DNA of 64,000 nucleotides from Mucilaginibacter lappiensis (GTDB lineage Bacteria > Bacteroidota > Bacteroidia > Sphingobacteriales > Sphingobacteriaceae), in NCBI RefSeq assembly GCF_900155965.1, contig NZ_FTMG01000020.1:29040-93039 (forward strand), given 5' to 3'. The notes beneath the pieces are model-generated. The model was not told where the DNA came from and ran no database searches. It saw only the letters and a program-made list of their open reading frames with translations. The translations under genes and the position numbers were made by a program. Of this stretch, positions 60,701 through 64,000 are shown one piece after another; the stretch's first letter is position 1, and every line of letters begins with the position of its first letter.

Positions 60701-61972
60701 CTCACTATCTGTTAATGGATAATTCCTGAACACAAGAATACTATCAAACAAATCCCCGATCAATCCACTCCATTTCTGCAAATTTGTCAATGAAGTATAC
60801 TGATATTCCCTCGCCTGTACATGTTCCTTCTGTAAATGTAATAGCCATTCGGTTACAGGTAACTCAGCCTCTATTTGCGCACGGAAAGGCAAAGTATTTA
60901 TATACAATCCTACCTTTTTGGCGTACTTCATATCTGCCGGTCTGCCAGACACCGTAGCGCCAAACATAACATCTTTCTTTCCGCTGTAAACAGATAATAA
61001 CAGCGCCCATATCCCCTGCACCAACGTATAGGCAGTAATGTGATAACGCTGTGTATAATCATTGATCTGCTGGGTAAACTCTTCGTCAAAAACAAGTGAC
61101 GCATTTTTAAATGCCCCTACTCCTTTATTCCGTTCGCTGTTGTTTGCAACAAAAGGCAATAACGATGGTTCCTCAAACCCTTTCAGGTAATCTTCCCAGA
61201 ACTGCTTCTCTTTATACGGATCAACCCTGTTGATGTATTTAATATAATCCTGATACAGATCTTCGTCCACAACAGACGGTACACGTCCTGTCGCATATTG
61301 TTCATATGCTTTTAACACTTCACTGATAATCACCTGTCCAGACCATCCATCCCACAAAATATGATGCTTTGTCCATATCATCCTGCACGCTTTGGTACCT
61401 GTTTTAACAATGGTTACCCTTGTAAGGGGCGCCTTATTCAGATTAAATCCCTGTACACGATCTTTATGTAACAACTCTTCAAAAGCATGCTGCTGTTCTT
61501 CTAAAGAAAGTTCACTAAAATCAAGTAAAGCAAACGGTAAAATAACGTGACTATACACACTTTGCAGCGGAATACTCACTTTATCATAAATAAAAGCAGT
61601 TCTGAGTATACTATGATTACTGATCACATACTGCCATGCCAGCTTAAACGCATCTACATTCAACCCGTCCGGAAAATCTAACCTGAACTGGGTAATATAG
61701 GCAGTTGCATTATCCGCATACAGGCTATGGAACAAAATACCCTCTTGTAAGGGACTTAATTCATACAGCGCAGAGATCTTGTTTCTGGAAGATAAATACT
61801 GTACTAACGCAGCCTTATGTTCCCTGATAAAGGCAGGGATCCGTACATCCTGTTGTATTCCGGAGATTTCTTCCGGGGTTAACTTACCTTTTCTGCCAGA
61901 TAAGATCAAATCGCCATTCCTGACACTCAGAGACAGCCCTGATTGTTCTAATTCAACTATAAACTCTTCCAT
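54761..61972 (-). CDS. NRPS, TubC-C-A(Gly)-T-C-A-T-C
   Basis: A 2403-residue synthetase. A TubC-type beta-hairpin docking domain (1-60, EEFIVELEQSGLSLSVRNGD) begins it. C1 has HHILWDG near 204. A1 has TSGSTGNPKG near 644 and code D-I-L-Q-L-G-L-I-W-K, canonical glycine. T1 has LGGHSLLA near 1020, and C2 HHIAADG near 1195. A2 has TSGSTGIPK near 1636 and a Lys2-like core HDPLMRDIFVPL, for which I read D-P-R-N-F-G-L-Q-A-K with unknown specificity. T2 has LGGNSLKS near 2006. A short terminal C has HHALTDD near 2171, where Gly is replaced by Asp. It follows a D-module protein by 4 bp. Confidence 0.93.
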   Translation of the reverse strand: MEEFIVELEQSGLSLSVRNGDLILSGRKGKLTPEEISGIQQDVRIPAFIREHKAALVQYLSSRNKISALYELSPLQEGILFHSLYADNATAYITQFRLDFPDGLNVDAFKLAWQYVISNHSILRTAFIYDKVSIPLQSVYSHVILPFALLDFSELSLEEQQHAFEELLHKDRVQGFNLNKAPLTRVTIVKTGTKACRMIWTKHHILWDGWSGQVIISEVLKAYEQYATGRVPSVVDEDLYQDYIKYINRVDPYKEKQFWEDYLKGFEEPSLLPFVANNSERNKGVGAFKNASLVFDEEFTQQINDYTQRYHITAYTLVQGIWALLLSVYSGKKDVMFGATVSGRPADMKYAKKVGLYINTLPFRAQIEAELPVTEWLLHLQKEHVQAREYQYTSLTNLQKWSGLIGDLFDSILVFRNYPLTDSENGREPFLKITNVEVEENNNYLLSVQASLHQQLIIDFNFNESLLDAGYIEMIKGHLRIVFEQVLREPFLKLSDINVLTKAEERELLYDFNATEKVYPSDKTVVSLFEEQVNIRPDDVAIVFENSQLTYSELNIRADQLALDLKGYGLVGICMERSLDMVVALLAVLKGGAAFIPIDPAYPADRISYVLSDSKANLVISGDGLQPGDTGENVAPGLAYVIYTSGSTGNPKGVMIEHTALVNFLCSMQELLHFTADASVLAVTTFSFDIAYLEIFLPLITGGKVIIASRVEAMDGYLLQDLIDLHRPSHMQATPATWQLLLDSGWKNNEQVVVLSGGEAIKDSLKEALTSLSNRVLNLFGPTETTIWSAVKELHAGEPVLIGKPIHNTQLYIVDEQLRILPKGVKGELCISGDGLARGYLNRPELTVEKFVSSAFSKRLYKTGDLARWLPDGNIEYLDRKDNQVKIRGYRVELMEIENVLQQCLLVSKNAVIAREDAHGIKRLIAYIVPSGNYDREGISEYLKTKLPGYMVPALLVEITELPLTANGKTDRKRLPDPDVMSLTINDYVAPRNNMETRLAKVWTQLLQVERVGVHDNFFELGGHSLLAMRVIAAIRKEMDIEAGLRDLFDHPNVEALALVLSKKDKGLLLPAITLVENKPSRIPLSFSQERLWFIDKLEGSTHYHISAALRLKGTLDVERLIIAFKKIVQRHEVLRTVIRDDNGVAYQLVLPADKWEMSKDEEDINRAFNLLEDYMLRVKLEQLSVDEYRLRVVMHHIAADGWSVSLFIKELLAMYQYVELAPLPLQYADYALWQRKHLVLDKELLYWKEKLHGVSTLNLPLDRPRTMLTGNKGDVFTAQIDGVLSQQLRELAQQEGATVFMLLLSAFKLLLFRYSGDTDICVGTPIANRTQKETEPLIGFFINTLALRTSLEEELTFKELISRVKTTTLDAYMHQDVPFEKVLDVLKPERYLDRSPLFQVFFNMMNQPHEAIMLDGVSIYPEMSHEQESKFDITLYAQETATGISFQCLYNTALFNRKSTEALLTQYVGLLQQIVTVVTLPLNQFSLKTAPWALKPVNADCTISVIDLIAKQVYAHPENVVLEDDTDIYNYKELWEMSSSVAVMLQSKGVGKEDVVAVYGERNALLPVVLLGILKAGACFCILSKTTPGTRNDYYLSVLNAKLVLDISKDFINGFDHSLWVPVAVIADTAAYCVFTSGSTGIPKLVEACHGSLVNYVHWIQEAFNVSVTDHFSMLSGLLHDPLMRDIFVPLCIGGKLMIPSQDLIGSQQLIYWLQKSGITVMNLTPSLVQTLTEPVLLDDLRYVFYGGEPLKGSQAAALKKMAASVMQVCLYGTTESQQALGYYIVKGDEVNLPLGVGLLNTEILVVDVLGNRAGIGELGEIAIRGPFIARGYKDDVLLTNKKFVRAADGVRMYLTGDLGRYNAEGEIYNMGRADNQVKVRGYRIALEEIENVLLKHVPEAVVAIKEGALVAYVVSTMDKKLLKEQLSNELPAYMLPAYIVEIDSIPLTANKKVDRKALPNVNMKHVIKNVHVAAGNEIERLLVKIWEAVLTVDRVGITDNFYELGGNSLKSVQVVARLKNHGFILPVIQILKTPCIKELGRFVKVFKGIDTDSAGGGLTPLSDNQLRYFNGEEYRHVLGSFGIKLKDFDKDKWLNTLKSVYRELDILRMRIFKTPEGLRQIPVNDADPIVEYIRKDELEDKRALPFALEKGEGMRCYVLDHDIVYIMIHHALTDDISNRLISDYLQKTYYGIPVSPLDTKAYKKLINYKPDGLRLKYWNEHLSQGVQPLAKGKNTVKQIRIMGDDYQQIISYCKEQNITISSFMLSLIYLNLGVGTFIVDVIVDGRESELQERAIGQFTNKLPLCISINADMTLSELCKLVHSVHIAGRMHQQVPYAKMNINGKYIAGRFNYRDLHNNRMPEGKLIASVTQEYNISVKCDTYADGILLQISAVGFTIPTYK

Positions 61973-61976
61973 ATAA

Positions 61977-64000
61977 TTAGAATCTCATAACGTCATCTTC
62001 ATCCTCTAACTCTCCTTTGCCTAACAACTCATCCAGTTCCCTGTAATCCAATTTGCCATTTAATCCAAAGTCGGCCGGAGTAACATCCCTTTCCTCCTTT
62101 ACTACACAGTGATTGATCAATGACGTAAGATGATGGATATAATTATTGGCAAATGTCCTCACACTCTCAGCAGTATATTGCTTTGATGAATAATTAAAGG
62201 AGATATGTAATACATTGCCTGTGACAATGGCTCTTATTACAAACTTATCACGAATAGGGTACTGACTACTGATATGATCCCCAGGATATTCTGGGGCTCC
62301 TTTAAACCATTCATTGGCATTCACCACATTATCCTGCTGCCCCAAATAGTTAAATACAATATCCCAACAGTCACCGCTCAATTCTTTCACCGGATTTAAA
62401 TACTTCAGACACCCAAATCCAATCCCCTTATCCGGAATGCTTCTCAACTGCTCTTTCACAGATTTCAGCAAGCTTCCTTCCCTCATATCTCTTTCCAATC
62501 GCAACAACACAGGATACTTATTGGTGAACCAGCCAACTGTACCAGTAATATCTAAGTGAGGAAACAGCTCCTCTCTGCCATGTCCTTCCAATCCTATCAC
62601 CACATTATCATTACCTAACCATTCCCTGATAGTAAATGCGAGCGCACTCAATAACAGATCATTAATCTCGGTATTATAGGCAATATTCGCTTCTTTTAGT
62701 AATGAATGGGTTAACTCACTATTCAGATGAACATCTACAGCGGACACATCTTTTCTGGCAGATTCCTGTACATTCAACTCAAGCGGTATAGGCTCAAAAG
62801 CTTGCACGATCTTTTCCCAATAGGATTGCTGTGCAGTAATTCTTTCTGTGAATGCAAACTCAGTTAGTGCGTCTGCCCAATTACGATAAGAACTGGTCTT
62901 TAGCCCAAGTTCACTATCACTTATTGCTAACAGACTACTTATCTCATCTATTAATATTCTCCAGGAAACACCATCTATGGCAAGATGATGCACCACCATA
63001 AGAAATCTGTTATATTCCTCTTCTGCTGGTGTTTTGATCAAAACAAACCTGCTCAGTACACCATCCTCTATATTGAGGCTTTCCTGGTATTGCTGACAAA
63101 CAGCTGTAATTTGTTCACTCGCCGAGTCAACCACTTCCAGTTCTCCTTCTCTTTCTCCAAACTCCTGTATCCATTGAGCATTTTTATAAGTATAAAAACA
63201 TCTTAAAATATCATGTCTGTCAACAATTACCTTCACCGCATTTAACAATTCAACATCTGATACTTTTTTATTCAGCTGCAACAACACAACCTGATTAAAA
63301 TGATTCACCGGATAAACATCTTTCTCAAAAAACCAATGTTGAATAGGTAATAACGCAGCCTCTCCAGTCAATCGGCCTTGTTCAGCGATAACAGCTCTTT
63401 CATTATTATGAAATATCAATGCAGATAACTCAGCTATCGTCTGGTAGTCAAATAAATCCTGCACTTGTACGTGGTACCCTTTCCGTTTTGCCCTGCTTAC
63501 CACCTGTATCACAATAATGGAATCTCCACCCAGTTCAAAGAAATTATCATGGATACTAACACGATCCACATTCAGCAAAGAAGCCCATATCTCTGCCAGA
63601 TCTTCTTCCAGTTCATTCCGTGGAGCTACATAATCAGATTCCAATAATGCATCCGGCTCTGGCAAAGCTTTCTTATTCACCTTCCCATTGGCCGTTAGCG
63701 GCATCGCTGTCAATGACATCAATACCGCAGGGAGCATATAATCCGGCAAATGATCCTTCAAATAATTCATGATCGCCTCTTTATCAAACCCATCTTCACA
63801 TACTACATACCCGATCAGGCGCTGTTGTTTATATAATACTACACTTTGCTGTACGCCCACGAAGTCGGACAACACTTTATTCACTTCGCCCAACTCAACT
63901 CTATACCCACGAATCTTCACCTGGTCATCTACCCGGCCTATAAACTCTATATCGCCATTCGTAAGTCTGCGAACAAGATCGCCTGTTTTATACAGCTTAG
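61977..64000 (-). CDS. NRPS C-terminal part: A(end)-T-E (5' truncated by window)
   Basis: An open frame continuing past base 64000; the first Met in view (63920) is internal. Visible parts are the A-domain end (KLYKTGDLVRRL, GRVDDQVKIRGYRVELGEV), T with LGGDSIIV, and an epimerisation domain with HHLAIDGVSWRILIDE (about 62950-62990), EGHGRE and FNYLGQ. The E domain predicts a D-configured residue. The acidic tail ELEDEDDVMRF may be the docking peptide for the TubC domain of the next protein, which starts 4 bp downstream. The A-domain specificity residues lie outside the window. Confidence 0.92.
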   Translation of the reverse strand, partial: KLYKTGDLVRRLTNGDIEFIGRVDDQVKIRGYRVELGEVNKVLSDFVGVQQSVVLYKQQRLIGYVVCEDGFDKEAIMNYLKDHLPDYMLPAVLMSLTAMPLTANGKVNKKALPEPDALLESDYVAPRNELEEDLAEIWASLLNVDRVSIHDNFFELGGDSIIVIQVVSRAKRKGYHVQVQDLFDYQTIAELSALIFHNNERAVIAEQGRLTGEAALLPIQHWFFEKDVYPVNHFNQVVLLQLNKKVSDVELLNAVKVIVDRHDILRCFYTYKNAQWIQEFGEREGELEVVDSASEQITAVCQQYQESLNIEDGVLSRFVLIKTPAEEEYNRFLMVVHHLAIDGVSWRILIDEISSLLAISDSELGLKTSSYRNWADALTEFAFTERITAQQSYWEKIVQAFEPIPLELNVQESARKDVSAVDVHLNSELTHSLLKEANIAYNTEINDLLLSALAFTIREWLGNDNVVIGLEGHGREELFPHLDITGTVGWFTNKYPVLLRLERDMREGSLLKSVKEQLRSIPDKGIGFGCLKYLNPVKELSGDCWDIVFNYLGQQDNVVNANEWFKGAPEYPGDHISSQYPIRDKFVIRAIVTGNVLHISFNYSSKQYTAESVRTFANNYIHHLTSLINHCVVKEERDVTPADFGLNGKLDYRELDELLGKGELEDEDDVMRF

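Overview
The window reads as a Bacteroidota chromosome, most likely family Sphingobacteriaceae (Mucilaginibacter/Pedobacter-like). The evidence is TAnnTTTG-type -7 promoter elements with weak ribosome binding sites, the futalosine menaquinone gene mqnC, a type B L31, DUF3822 and DUF4254 proteins, a CarboxypepD_reg-type outer-membrane receptor and a wealth of hairpin-rich intercistronic spacers. The genus is inference; no rRNA gene is present.

Positions 1-39.6 kb are ordinary mixed-strand backbone. In order: ftsE; the grpE-dnaJ chaperone pair; a secreted sialidase-like protein; a NatA/NatB-type ABC exporter; Ppx/GppA; an M1 aminopeptidase; a beta-lactamase-fold hydrolase with a Crp/Fnr regulator; mqnC; scpB; an Rrf2 regulator with a YwnB-like oxidoreductase; prmA; tpiA; a GlmU-like nucleotidyltransferase; rpmE2; the iscS-iscU-iscA iron-sulfur operon; a RecD-like helicase; DUF3822-rsmD; a DeoR regulator divergent from nudK; an Lrp regulator divergent from an epoxide-hydrolase-like protein; coaD; a NUDIX gene divergent from pyrE; an ABC-F protein; and tRNA-Lys(CTT).

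From 39.6 kb to the right edge every gene is on the minus strand and belongs to a nonribosomal peptide cluster that continues beyond base 64000. In transcription order: an NRPS ending A-T-E (cut by the window); an NRPS with TubC-C-A(Gly)-T-C-A-T-C; an ANT(6)-like nucleotidyltransferase; a CmlA-like di-iron beta-hydroxylase; a TonB-dependent outer-membrane protein; a SyrD/PvdE-like cyclic-peptide exporter; an NRPS with C-A(Gly)-T-C; a membrane-tethered TAP-like peptidase; a small protein; a family 9 glycosyltransferase; and DUF4254. Together they suggest a peptide with at least one D-residue, two glycines and a beta-hydroxylated residue, possibly glycosylated and adenylylated. No thioesterase is visible: both complete NRPSs end in condensation-like domains.

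The most novel non-coding signal is a roughly 255-bp element present twice in opposite orientation (13.28-13.53 kb and 30.06-30.31 kb). It has near-identical blocks, a terminal GC-rich hairpin and a second hairpin whose arms differ but still pair, as expected of a structured RNA. Other regulatory signals are a twin 19-bp palindrome at the Rrf2/oxidoreductase pair, four ATCAA words at exact 10-bp spacing between the DeoR gene and nudK, and an Fnr-shaped palindrome beside the Crp/Fnr gene. A series of 107-131-bp intercistronic spacers also carries mirrored arms built from iterated words.
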